Below are positions 37,502 to 45,011 of a DNA stretch of 47,278 bases, one piece after another. This stretch comes from Candidatus Hatepunaea meridiana (GTDB taxonomy: Bacteria; Electryoneota; AABM5-125-24; Hatepunaeales; Hatepunaeaceae), in the NCBI GenBank assembly GCA_030765125.1, contig JAVCDD010000358.1, positions 1 through 47,278 on the forward strand, read 5' to 3'. Below the pieces are notes generated by a model. That model saw nothing but the letters and a program-made list of their open reading frames with translations, did not search any database and was not told the DNA's origin. Both the position numbers and the translations under genes were made by a program. Numbering within the stretch: the first letter of the stretch is position 1; the number at the start of each line of letters is the position of its first letter.

Positions 37502-37748
37502 CGACGTTGCGTTCAGAATACTTGACGGTGAAGCAGTGTTACTCAATCCTGTTGATAATCAGATACACCTGTTGAATGAAGTAGCGACATTTATCTGGGA
37601 ACTGCTGCCTGAACCCAAGTCTGAAGATGATATTCTATCAGCAATACGTGAAGAATTCGAAGTAGAGTATACACAGGTGCTGTCTGACCTTCAGAAATAT
37701 TCAGATCAACTGCTCGAAAAAGATCTGATTGAAGTTATTGCAAGGTGA
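37479..37748 (+). CDS. PqqD-family peptide-binding (RRE) protein
   Basis: The ATG at 37479 overlaps the kinase gene by 23 bases and is preceded by an aagg motif. The 89-residue product matches PqqD: an N-terminal beta hairpin (VAFRILDGEAVLLNPVDNQIHLLNEVATFIWELL, described piecewise) followed by a winged-helix tail (DDILSAIREEFEVEYTQVLSDLQKY ... LLEKDLIEVI). PqqD proteins bind the leader of a ribosomal precursor peptide and deliver it to a modifying enzyme, typically a radical SAM protein. The radical SAM gene lies just downstream, as in pqqD-pqqE. The 110-base space before that gene contains an inverted repeat. Confidence 0.9.
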   Translation: MRTIQRNNDVAFRILDGEAVLLNPVDNQIHLLNEVATFIWELLPEPKSEDDILSAIREEFEVEYTQVLSDLQKYSDQLLEKDLIEVIAR

Positions 37749-37771
37749 ATTCAGGAGTGCTGCTTACTTTG

Positions 37772-37843
37772 ATTGTTAGATTGTTATATTGCTTCGAGAC
37801 TTCGGAACAATACAGCAATACAGCAATAAAACAATCTAACAAT
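37772..37843. repeat. 14-bp inverted repeat between pqqD-like and radical SAM genes
   Basis: The arm attgttagattgtt (37772-37785) pairs exactly with aacaatctaacaat (37830-37843). The interior carries repeated acagcaat units and a gcttcgagacttcgg segment. The hairpin lies 15 bases before the radical SAM start, where it could affect translation or limit read-through within the operon. It contains no convincing coding sequence. Confidence 0.65.
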
Positions 37844-37857
37844 GAGACAATTAAACA

Positions 37858-38931
37858 ATGAACACTGAACAATGCAACATATCAGTCTATAATGAAATTG
37901 TTGGTCGGGCAATGGAGCTTAAGCATCCGCTTGATGTGATGTGGGAACTTACTTATCGTTGTAACCTTGAATGTAAACATTGTTACATAACACCTGGAAA
38001 TGGCATTGAAATAAGTACAGAGAAAGGCTTTGATCTGCTTCAACAACTTGCAGATGCGGGAGTTTTATGGTTAACTTTTTCAGGTGGCGAACCATTTCTA
38101 CGAGCAGATATTTTCGAACTGTTAGAGCGTGCCCGATCACTGAATTTTGCAGTTATGCTATTCACTAATGGCACACTTATCGGACAAGCGGAAGCGAAAC
38201 GGTTGGCAAGTCTAAAACTTTCCGGTGTTGAAGTGAGCATCTATGGCGCATCACCGGTGATCCACGATGCGTTTACAGGGATTGAAGGTTCATTCGAGAA
38301 GACTATGGCAGGTATTAAATATATGCTGGCGTTAGGAGTACCCGTCACATTGAAAACTTGTATTGTAAGATCAAATATGGAAGATATGACAAAGATGGAA
38401 GAACTGTGTAATAATCTCGGAGTGAGATTCCGTATGACTTCATATCTTGCTCCACAGAATGATGGTGATACGACAAAGGTTGATAAGCATCGTTTAACTG
38501 ATTACCAATTAGAGAAGCTTTATCGGGAAGACGGTTTTTCTGATGATAATGATGAAATAGTATATCCGGATTTACAAATGAACGACCAAAAAGACATTAT
38601 TCCATGCAGCGCCGGTCATATAACCTGTGGAATAACGCCGGATGGTCGTATTCTGCCTTGTCCACAATTTGTAAATGGTGGAGACAGCATATTTGAGAAT
38701 GATTTTCTTTCTATTTGGAGAAACTCTGAATATCTTCAGAAGATCAGGGAAATACGACTTTCCGATGTTGAAATCTGTAACAGGTGCCCAGGACTGAAAT
38801 ATTGCTTTCGCTGTCAGGGCATTGCTCTAATCGAAGATGGTGATCTATTGGGTCCTTCAAGTGAAGCGTGTCGAAACACGCGAATATTTATGAGGTTAAT
38901 AGGTAATGAAGCGCAAGTACCACCCGCCTGA
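37858..38931 (+). CDS. Radical SAM/SPASM peptide-modifying enzyme (PqqE-like)
   Basis: The 357-residue product has the radical SAM cluster motif CNLECKHCY (Cys35, Cys39, Cys42), the GGEPF motif (FSGGEPFLR) and a TIM-barrel core. A C-terminal SPASM domain binds additional iron-sulphur clusters: CSAGHITCGITPDGRILPC, then ICNRCPGLKYCFRC and a final Cys in SSEAC. Family knowledge: SPASM radical SAM proteins, partnered by PqqD-type proteins, form carbon-carbon or thioether bonds or epimerise residues in ribosomal peptides. Here a PqqD gene is immediately upstream and a candidate precursor overlaps its last 26 bases. The ATG at 37858 has a poor ribosome-binding site, and Met18 or Met27 remain possible starts. 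The substrate is not known directly. Confidence 0.93.
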   Translation: MNTEQCNISVYNEIVGRAMELKHPLDVMWELTYRCNLECKHCYITPGNGIEISTEKGFDLLQQLADAGVLWLTFSGGEPFLRADIFELLERARSLNFAVMLFTNGTLIGQAEAKRLASLKLSGVEVSIYGASPVIHDAFTGIEGSFEKTMAGIKYMLALGVPVTLKTCIVRSNMEDMTKMEELCNNLGVRFRMTSYLAPQNDGDTTKVDKHRLTDYQLEKLYREDGFSDDNDEIVYPDLQMNDQKDIIPCSAGHITCGITPDGRILPCPQFVNGGDSIFENDFLSIWRNSEYLQKIREIRLSDVEICNRCPGLKYCFRCQGIALIEDGDLLGPSSEACRNTRIFMRLIGNEAQVPPA

Positions 38932-39085
38932 AATTCGATCTGAAACTGCATTTGAACAAGAAACATTGGTATGTCTTAAAGTTAGACGAGGATGTTCTAG
39001 ACAACTTCCTAGACAACTTGGTCAAATACGGTGCCGTCGCAGGATGATACGATATCGTAGATGCTACGAGAGAACCAGGAGTTAA
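38906..39085 (+). CDS. Candidate RiPP-like precursor peptide (59 aa)
   Basis: The ATG at 38906 lies inside the end of the radical SAM gene in another frame, with gagg ten bases upstream. The stop is at 39083-39085. The N-terminus reads MKRKYHPPEIRSETAFEQ, then ETLVCLK. This resembles leaders of small peptides found beside PqqD/radical SAM pairs (Lys-Tyr-x-x-Pro, Ser-Glu-x-x-Phe-Glu, then Leu-x-Cys); the resemblance is from memory and not verified. The rest is rich in Arg (15 in total) and has Cys23, 30, 43 and 53, with a RQLP/RQLG pair from a 12-base direct repeat. A different frame over the same bases also reads as protein-like (LKLDEDVLDNFLDNLVKYG) and is in phase with the next gene, so the assignment is tentative. 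Confidence 0.45.
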   Translation: MKRKYHPPEIRSETAFEQETLVCLKVRRGCSRQLPRQLGQIRCRRRMIRYRRCYERTRS

Positions 39086-39092
39086 TGGGCTG

Positions 39093-40217
39093 ATGGACAT
39101 CCATTATATTATGCTGGCAGATAAGCGGCGTCTTCAGGCTTATCAGCAAGCGATCAACGCTGTCGTAAAACCAGGCGATATTGTTCTCGACATCGGAACT
39201 GGAACCGGGATACTCGCACTTATGGCAGCTCAAGCAGGAGCCTGCAAGGTATATGGGATAGAGTATGATTCAATGTCTGAAGTTGCAAAGGAAATTGTAG
39301 CTGCTAATGACTACAAAGATGTAATTGAAATCATTTCCGGTGATCTACGGAACATTGAACTACCTTGTAAAGTTGATGTTCTTATCGGTGAGATGTTGGG
39401 CAGTTTTGGAATCGAAGAGAATATTCTGGCGTTATACGATCACGCTTGCAAGCGCTTCCTGAAACCCGACGGTATTGTGATTCCGCAACGATTCTCGCTT
39501 TGGGCAGCGCCGTTTTCATCGCAACGAATCCGTAAGGAACTCAAATTCTGGGAGAAGGTTAACGGGTTTAACTATTTACCGATTCAAAAACGCATACAGC
39601 ATCTCACTAAGATAGATTCCATAAAGCAATCGGCTCTCATTTGTAAACCTGAAATGCTTGGTGAATTTGATCTGAAAGATTTTTCTGGAATGGATATTAA
39701 CGGATGTGTAGGTTTTACCTGCGATAAATCAGCAGTTATAGACGGCTTTTGCGGTTGGTTTGAAGCAGTGTTGTCCGACGGAATTATACTTGACAATAAT
39801 CCTGCCTCACCACCGACACACTGGCGGCAGATGATATTCCCGTTATTACCTTCAGTTCGAGTAAAAGAAGGTGACACGGTAAATCTACGCATCACAAGTA
39901 CGCACTTTGGCGATGAAGTCCATTTGAACTGGTTCACTGAATTTAATCTGTCGGGCAGAAGAGAACAGCGCAAGCAAGCAGCTTTTCTGGGAGTAGATCT
40001 ACCGGGAAAATTTACAAACTGGTTCACACCACCACTTGATTCGAAAAGTAAATTAACCGAATACGGTCAGGAATTATTGGCAGCATTGTCCTCTATTGAA
40101 AAAGGAGCTGAAATATCCAGAATAAAGATGGTGAACGATAACGATGATGAAAACAAGCAGAAAGAACGACTGGCAATGAAGCTGTTGCGTGAAGGATTGA
40201 TTGAGATTGACAAGTAA
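39093..40217 (+). CDS. PRMT-like SAM-dependent methyltransferase
   Basis: The 374-residue product has the Rossmann SAM site VLDIGTGTGILALMA with an acidic strand-2 end (GIEYD), and features specific to protein arginine methyltransferases: a double-E-like loop (IGEMLGSFGIEEN), a beta-barrel domain and a THW loop (PPTHWRQMIFPL). It should transfer methyl groups to a guanidinium or similar nitrogen of a protein or peptide. Bacterial PRMT-like genes are uncommon; here it follows an Arg-rich candidate peptide by seven bases, suggesting that peptide as a possible substrate (inference). The ATG at 39093 has aggag about 12-16 bases upstream. The same frame is open backwards to a TGA at 39045, with protein-like text beyond it, so an interrupted N-terminal extension is possible. 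Confidence 0.82.
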   Translation: MDIHYIMLADKRRLQAYQQAINAVVKPGDIVLDIGTGTGILALMAAQAGACKVYGIEYDSMSEVAKEIVAANDYKDVIEIISGDLRNIELPCKVDVLIGEMLGSFGIEENILALYDHACKRFLKPDGIVIPQRFSLWAAPFSSQRIRKELKFWEKVNGFNYLPIQKRIQHLTKIDSIKQSALICKPEMLGEFDLKDFSGMDINGCVGFTCDKSAVIDGFCGWFEAVLSDGIILDNNPASPPTHWRQMIFPLLPSVRVKEGDTVNLRITSTHFGDEVHLNWFTEFNLSGRREQRKQAAFLGVDLPGKFTNWFTPPLDSKSKLTEYGQELLAALSSIEKGAEISRIKMVNDNDDENKQKERLAMKLLREGLIEIDK

Positions 40218-40220
40218 TTT

Positions 40221-40805
40221 ATGAAACGGCATCAAAAAATTGCGGCATTAGAACTTCTGTATCGGATTATCCAACAACGCGGTTCAGCAATTATCACAAC
40301 TCATGGAAGGAGTATGGATCCGTGGATACCTGATAATAGTCTGGTTAAGATTAAGTCTGTAGATAGCGGATTGAGAACAGGTATGGTGGTGGCGGTTCGT
40401 GATGGTGAGAGGTTGCTCGTTCACCGGATTGTTAAAATTGTCTCTAACAACGGTTTTATTACCAAAGCAGATAATCTTCCTTTCATTGATGGTCTTTGGA
40501 AAAATGACTTTGTTTTAGGCACTGTAGTTTCAGTTGTATCGAATGACGGTGATGAATTACCTTTCCCGCAAGGCGAGTTGTTTACAAAGTTTCTAGCGCG
40601 AATCTCGCTCATTTACGGACGATTATTCTATACGCTCGATGTAATGTTACAATCTATCCTAAGGATTGGGTGTTCGATAATCCACTGTAACGCCGACATT
40701 AATCACTTAAGTTCGCGATTTGAAATATTGTCTGCAATTATTTTTAAAACAGTTCAAGGTTTCATTCGTATCAATTTTCATATAATCAGCAAGTTCAAAA
40801 GGTAA
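40221..40805 (+). CDS. S26/S24-like signal peptidase homologue
   Basis: The 194-residue product has the signal peptidase core: the nucleophile region TTHGRSMDPWIP (Ser-Met with following Pro), a strand LVKIKSVDSGLRTGMVVAV, then LLVHRIVKI where His may be the base, and TKADNLPFIDG corresponding to the conserved K/G-D-N...D region. The His rather than Lys dyad is like archaeal/eukaryotic signal peptidases and S26-like proteins of exopolysaccharide loci. C-terminal residues ~125-180 may form a membrane-associated helix; there is no clear N-terminal anchor. It might cleave a leader or an exported peptide made by this operon (inference). It starts three bases after the methyltransferase and ends five bases before the receiver gene. 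Confidence 0.8.
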   Translation: MKRHQKIAALELLYRIIQQRGSAIITTHGRSMDPWIPDNSLVKIKSVDSGLRTGMVVAVRDGERLLVHRIVKIVSNNGFITKADNLPFIDGLWKNDFVLGTVVSVVSNDGDELPFPQGELFTKFLARISLIYGRLFYTLDVMLQSILRIGCSIIHCNADINHLSSRFEILSAIIFKTVQGFIRINFHIISKFKR

Positions 40806-40810
40806 ACACT

Positions 40811-41212
40811 ATGGCAGAAAAACCACATTCGTTGCAAAAGACCATCCTTATTGTGGATGATGAACCGAGTATCGGTCAATTACTATCAGAGTATCTCGTT
40901 AATTTGGGTTATAGACCTGAGATCGCCAATGATTGCAATGATGTTATCATCTTTTTTGATGAAAAAACACCGGATATAGTATTCCTTGATATTCAACTTC
41001 CCGTAGTAAATGGAGTTACAATACTGAAGTTAATAAAACGTATAGCGCCTGAAGTCGTCGTGGTTATGATGTCTGGGATAGCAACTGAAGATACAGCAAG
41101 GGAGACTTTAAAAATCGGTGCTTTTGATTATATTACAAAACCTTTTGAATTTTCAAGGGTTACAGAGATACTCAGAGCAATCGAACTAACACCGGAAGAA
41201 CATAGATATTGA
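40811..41212 (+). CDS. Stand-alone response regulator receiver
   Basis: The 133-residue product is a single CheY-like domain with the acidic pair in ILIVDDEPS, the phosphoacceptor Asp in IVFLDIQLP, the Ser/Thr switch in VVVMMSGIA and Lys in YITKPFE. There is no output domain. It presumably passes a phosphoryl signal to a partner by protein contact, perhaps the Wzc-like kinase or the pseudo-receiver at 33833. No histidine kinase is in the window. The ATG follows aaaaggtaaacact, with a Shine-Dalgarno-like aagg, and the stop overlaps the next start as TGATG, so translation of the two is coupled. Confidence 0.93.
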   Translation: MAEKPHSLQKTILIVDDEPSIGQLLSEYLVNLGYRPEIANDCNDVIIFFDEKTPDIVFLDIQLPVVNGVTILKLIKRIAPEVVVVMMSGIATEDTARETLKIGAFDYITKPFEFSRVTEILRAIELTPEEHRY

Positions 41213-42630
41213 TGGTTATATATAAACAATGTAAAGTACTTGTAGTATCTGTCCTTATATTCTGTTTTTTGTGGTATGTTACTTCACATACCACATTAAT
41301 TGCAGCACCGCAATCTGCTTCACTTAACAATCTGGCGAAGATTCGTTGTAACCTTTATACTGAAGGTAGTGAAGATGCAAGGATCAGACTGGCTTTTGAT
41401 TTCCAGAATTATTCTGAGAAATTAATATTGAAAGAAGATATTAATAAGGACAAGGAGACAGAGTCCGGTTTTCTTAGACAGTTTATTATTACCTTGGAAA
41501 AAGAACGCGATAAGGATATTTTTAGAGGCGTCCAGATTAAGTATAGTAATGCTGGTGGAAAAATTAAACTGAAGGTAGGTTTTAACCAGATATCTCTATT
41601 AGTTAAAAGAGATTTTGAACTTAAAGCTTCTTCATTTAACTATATAAAGAATAAAAAAGTAGCTTTCATAGACATACCTTACTCGAAACGTTCACAGGAG
41701 GAAATCCCTAAGCAAAAATCAGATAATAGGAAAGATAATAATCCTGATAAAACCAATTTACTCCAACGAATAGAACCGAAAGAGCGAAGCGGGCACTATA
41801 TTTTGGGTCCGAGCGATATACTCGGAATTACAATTTATCTTAGTTGGATGAACGATGCACAACCGGCAAAGATAGAAGAAATACCAATAACTTCCGATGG
41901 TCAGATATTCTTACCTTTCATCGGTTTTATGTATGCAGCGGACTTGACTTGTGAAGCATTAGCATATAAGATAACTGAAGAACTCAAAGAGAGCTATTTA
42001 AATCCTTATGTTACAGTCAAGGTTGTAGAACAACGCAGCAGGACTGTTACAATAATAGGTAAGGATTTCAATGGTGTTTTCCCGATAATGCAAAATGAAC
42101 GTCTATATCATTTAATTGTGAGAAATTCAAATAAAGGTCAATTCCTTAAGAACTATAGAAGGTTTCAAATTACCAGACTGGATGGAAGTAGATTCGAGGT
42201 AGATCTTTCAAAATATATTTCAAAAGGCGACTCACTAAACAATCCTGTTCTCGCAGTTGGAGACCAGATATTTATTCAAACAGACAAGATTCAAGTAAAA
42301 ATATTCGGCGCAGTAAACAGACCAGGAGTATATTCATTGGATTATCCGGCTACTTTAACAACCGGTATTGCCGTTGCCGGAGGATTTGCTAATAATGCAA
42401 AAGTTAATAAAATAACTATTACTCATCTTGATTCATCCGAGCCAAATGTCTATAATTTAGAACGATATATAAAAGAAGGTGATATTTCTGTTAATCCGGA
42501 ACTTCAAGATGGAGATATGATATATATACCAGATAGGTTTGTGATAACGTGGGGAATTGCACGAGATGTGTTGATGAGTATTCATATGGTGCTAACATCA
42601 TATGTTTTAATAATATCATTAAGAGACTGA
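41212..42630 (+). CDS. Wza-like polysaccharide export outer-membrane protein
   Basis: The ATG at 41212 overlaps the receiver's stop; a TTG one codon upstream is not needed. The 472-residue product has an N-terminal hydrophobic export segment (VLVVSVLIFCFLWYVTSH), a beta-rich region of about 140 residues resembling an AMIN-type domain, a Lys-rich linker, and then the PES domain (YILGPSDILGITIYLSW ... ITSDGQIFLPFIG) followed by an SLBB domain (VKIFGAVNRPGVYSLDYP). A C-terminal hydrophobic helix (VLMSIHMVLTSYVLIISL) could span a membrane, as in Wza. It should form the outer-membrane channel for exopolysaccharide. No lipobox Cys is seen; the canonical Wza is a lipoprotein, so anchoring may differ. 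The next gene is the inner-membrane co-polymerase. Confidence 0.9.
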   Translation: MVIYKQCKVLVVSVLIFCFLWYVTSHTTLIAAPQSASLNNLAKIRCNLYTEGSEDARIRLAFDFQNYSEKLILKEDINKDKETESGFLRQFIITLEKERDKDIFRGVQIKYSNAGGKIKLKVGFNQISLLVKRDFELKASSFNYIKNKKVAFIDIPYSKRSQEEIPKQKSDNRKDNNPDKTNLLQRIEPKERSGHYILGPSDILGITIYLSWMNDAQPAKIEEIPITSDGQIFLPFIGFMYAADLTCEALAYKITEELKESYLNPYVTVKVVEQRSRTVTIIGKDFNGVFPIMQNERLYHLIVRNSNKGQFLKNYRRFQITRLDGSRFEVDLSKYISKGDSLNNPVLAVGDQIFIQTDKIQVKIFGAVNRPGVYSLDYPATLTTGIAVAGGFANNAKVNKITITHLDSSEPNVYNLERYIKEGDISVNPELQDGDMIYIPDRFVITWGIARDVLMSIHMVLTSYVLIISLRD

Positions 42631-42695
42631 TAAAAAGAGTGCGTATATTTTACATTCAATTTCTTATTAATTAAAGAATCGAGCAGGTAATAAAT

Positions 42696-44966
42696 ATGGA
42701 AGAATCCACATTTACAATACAAGATTATTCTCGTATTCTCAGACGTCGCAAATATACAATTCTATGGATAACTGTAATAGTAGGTCTGATAGTATATATA
42801 TTGTTTCCAAAATCCAAAGCAGTTTATCATGCCAGTGCTTCAGTTGAGTTAATTCAGAAAAACACGGTAGGGGGGCTTTTATTGTCAGATGTATTGTATT
42901 TCGGTGAGGGTGATAATATTGCAACCCAGGCAGCAATTATTACCAGTCAGCGTATAGTATTCCTCGCTGCACAGCGAATTGGGGAGATTGAAAAAAGTAT
43001 CGCCTATGAAGATTTGAGTATTGTCTATGAAGATCCTAACTCTCGTCCTGAGTACTTCAAGAAGATGAATGAATTACAGAGGAGTGTTACATCGAAGCCT
43101 AAGGAGCTAAAACGATCAAATATGATTACCGATATAATTGACGTTACAGTAACCACGAACAATCCCAGCCTTTCAATAAAATTTGTTAATGCAGTTGTTG
43201 ATGTTTACAGAGCGGAGAGTTTGAACCAACGAAAACGCGAGATGGTAGATACAAAGAGCTTTATTGAAAAGCAGTTAGCAGAATATACTAACAATCTAAA
43301 AAGATCAGAAGAGCAGTTAATGAAATATGTTAAAAGTACACTTCCTTTTGTTGAACTTGAGGGTGGTGATATATTGGATATCCAGATAGCTTATGGCGGA
43401 AAAAAAGAACAAATAATGAATTTAGAAAAATTACAGAGAAAGCTTAAACAGCGAATACAACTGGATGATAATGAAAAAAGTTCTGAAGATTGGATATCAT
43501 TGGCGATTAATGAACAATTCGGTGAAAATGTTTTTCCTAATGTTATTAAACTGGTGAATCAGAAAACAGAATTGCTTGGATATGTAAAAGAAGAAGCTCC
43601 TCAAATACGGGAAATTAATCGAAAAATAAAAGAAGGAATTTTATCGGTATTGCCGAGTATAGAGAACAGACTGGATAATCTGGAAAAACAGAAAAACGCT
43701 ACATTAGCCCTTCTGGAACGGAATATTGAATATGATCGTCTGAATCGGGAAGTGAGATTAAACGAGAGTATTGTTGAGGATCTATCATCAAGCCTGCAGG
43801 ATGCTCTTATTCAAGGAGCTAAAGATTTTGAAGCTGTTCGGATTCTTGAATTTGCTACTTCTGCTGCCTCTGTTGCTGGACTTGCTCATACTCACCGTTT
43901 GTTTTTATCTATGATTATCGGACTGGTTGCCAGTATATTTATCGTTATACTTTTTGACACCTTTGACACATCCATCAAGGTTATTGAAGATGTGGAAAGT
44001 TTTCTAAACTTAGCTGTGTTAAGTGTCATTCCGCGCATTTCTACAAAGAAGTACGCTACTAATGGTATTAAATCAAAAGTAACCTCAACAGGCGGTGGGT
44101 ACTCAAAATCCTTAGGGTTGATAACACATTTCTGGCCCAAGTCTCCTTTTGCAGAAGCGTATAGAACGTTAAGAACCAATATCGATGTTGCTCGGTCTTC
44201 TGAAGAGAGCACTGTGATCATGTTTACGAGTTCAACAATGAGAGAAGGCAAAACCACGACGATTTCAAATTTAGCAATTTCTATGGCACAGAAGGGAAAT
44301 CGAGTACTGCTTATCGGATGTAATCTTCGTCGACCAAGTCTCTATCGAGTATTTGATCTTGAAAAAAAACCAGGTGTAACAGAAATCATCATGGGAACAG
44401 TTAAATGGCAGGATACAGTCAAGAATATTACAGATATGTTTGTTGGAACGGCGGTTGGAATAGATGATGTATTGTTAAGCCCCGGACTTGATAACCTTCA
44501 TATTATCACTGCGGGAGCTTCATCGGCAAATCCCTCTGAGCAGTTATCAGAGGATTCATTCCGGGAGTTCATAAAAGAAGTTCGTAAAGAATATGATATC
44601 ATCTTAATCGACTCGCCTCCAACACTTCCGGTAACAGATTCCGCGATAATTGCACCGAATTGTGATTTTGTAGTAATTGTATATCAAATTGGGAGAGTAG
44701 GCAGGGATATGTTGAGTAGAACCAAAGCACATCTCGAAAGCGTAAATGCCAAAATACTTGGCGTTGTTTTGAACGATATTAAAGCCGAATTACATGATTC
44801 CCAGTATAGTTCCTCGTACACATTAACATACTATGGTGAGGATGACCAGAAAAAAACAAAGAGAGGTATGAAGTCCTTATCGAATATGGATGCTGATAAT
44901 GGTTCAAACGGTGGTTTTATGAACAAATCATTGTCATATTTGAAACGTAAAATAAGTAGTAATTAA
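42696..44966 (+). CDS. Wzc-like polysaccharide co-polymerase / tyrosine kinase, atypical Walker A'
   Basis: The 756-residue product has an N-terminal Wzz domain with two membrane helices (TILWITVIVGLIVYILFP ~25-42; LFLSMIIGLVASIFIVILF ~405-424), a long coiled-coil periplasmic part and a C-terminal BY-kinase domain. Walker A is FTSSTMREGKTTT; Walker B is ILIDSPPTLPVTDS; the Tyr-rich tail (YSSSYTLTYYGED) is near the end. The Walker A' position, normally Ile-Asp-x-Asp-x-Arg, reads LLIGCNLRRP, so both Asp are replaced (Gly and Asn). It should control chain length and export of the polysaccharide with the Wza-like protein; kinase activity may be lost or altered. The 65-base gap from the previous gene is AT-rich with no terminator seen. 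Confidence 0.9.
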   Translation: MEESTFTIQDYSRILRRRKYTILWITVIVGLIVYILFPKSKAVYHASASVELIQKNTVGGLLLSDVLYFGEGDNIATQAAIITSQRIVFLAAQRIGEIEKSIAYEDLSIVYEDPNSRPEYFKKMNELQRSVTSKPKELKRSNMITDIIDVTVTTNNPSLSIKFVNAVVDVYRAESLNQRKREMVDTKSFIEKQLAEYTNNLKRSEEQLMKYVKSTLPFVELEGGDILDIQIAYGGKKEQIMNLEKLQRKLKQRIQLDDNEKSSEDWISLAINEQFGENVFPNVIKLVNQKTELLGYVKEEAPQIREINRKIKEGILSVLPSIENRLDNLEKQKNATLALLERNIEYDRLNREVRLNESIVEDLSSSLQDALIQGAKDFEAVRILEFATSAASVAGLAHTHRLFLSMIIGLVASIFIVILFDTFDTSIKVIEDVESFLNLAVLSVIPRISTKKYATNGIKSKVTSTGGGYSKSLGLITHFWPKSPFAEAYRTLRTNIDVARSSEESTVIMFTSSTMREGKTTTISNLAISMAQKGNRVLLIGCNLRRPSLYRVFDLEKKPGVTEIIMGTVKWQDTVKNITDMFVGTAVGIDDVLLSPGLDNLHIITAGASSANPSEQLSEDSFREFIKEVRKEYDIILIDSPPTLPVTDSAIIAPNCDFVVIVYQIGRVGRDMLSRTKAHLESVNAKILGVVLNDIKAELHDSQYSSSYTLTYYGEDDQKKTKRGMKSLSNMDADNGSNGGFMNKSLSYLKRKISSN

Positions 44967-45011
44967 GTTGTTATCGAGCCCATCCCGCTCAAACCTGCCT
45001 AAATTGCATTC

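Noticed and set aside
37750-37857. Precursor peptide between PqqD and radical SAM genes
   Set aside because: Only a nine-codon frame overlapping a hairpin is present; the frame at 38906 is a far better candidate.
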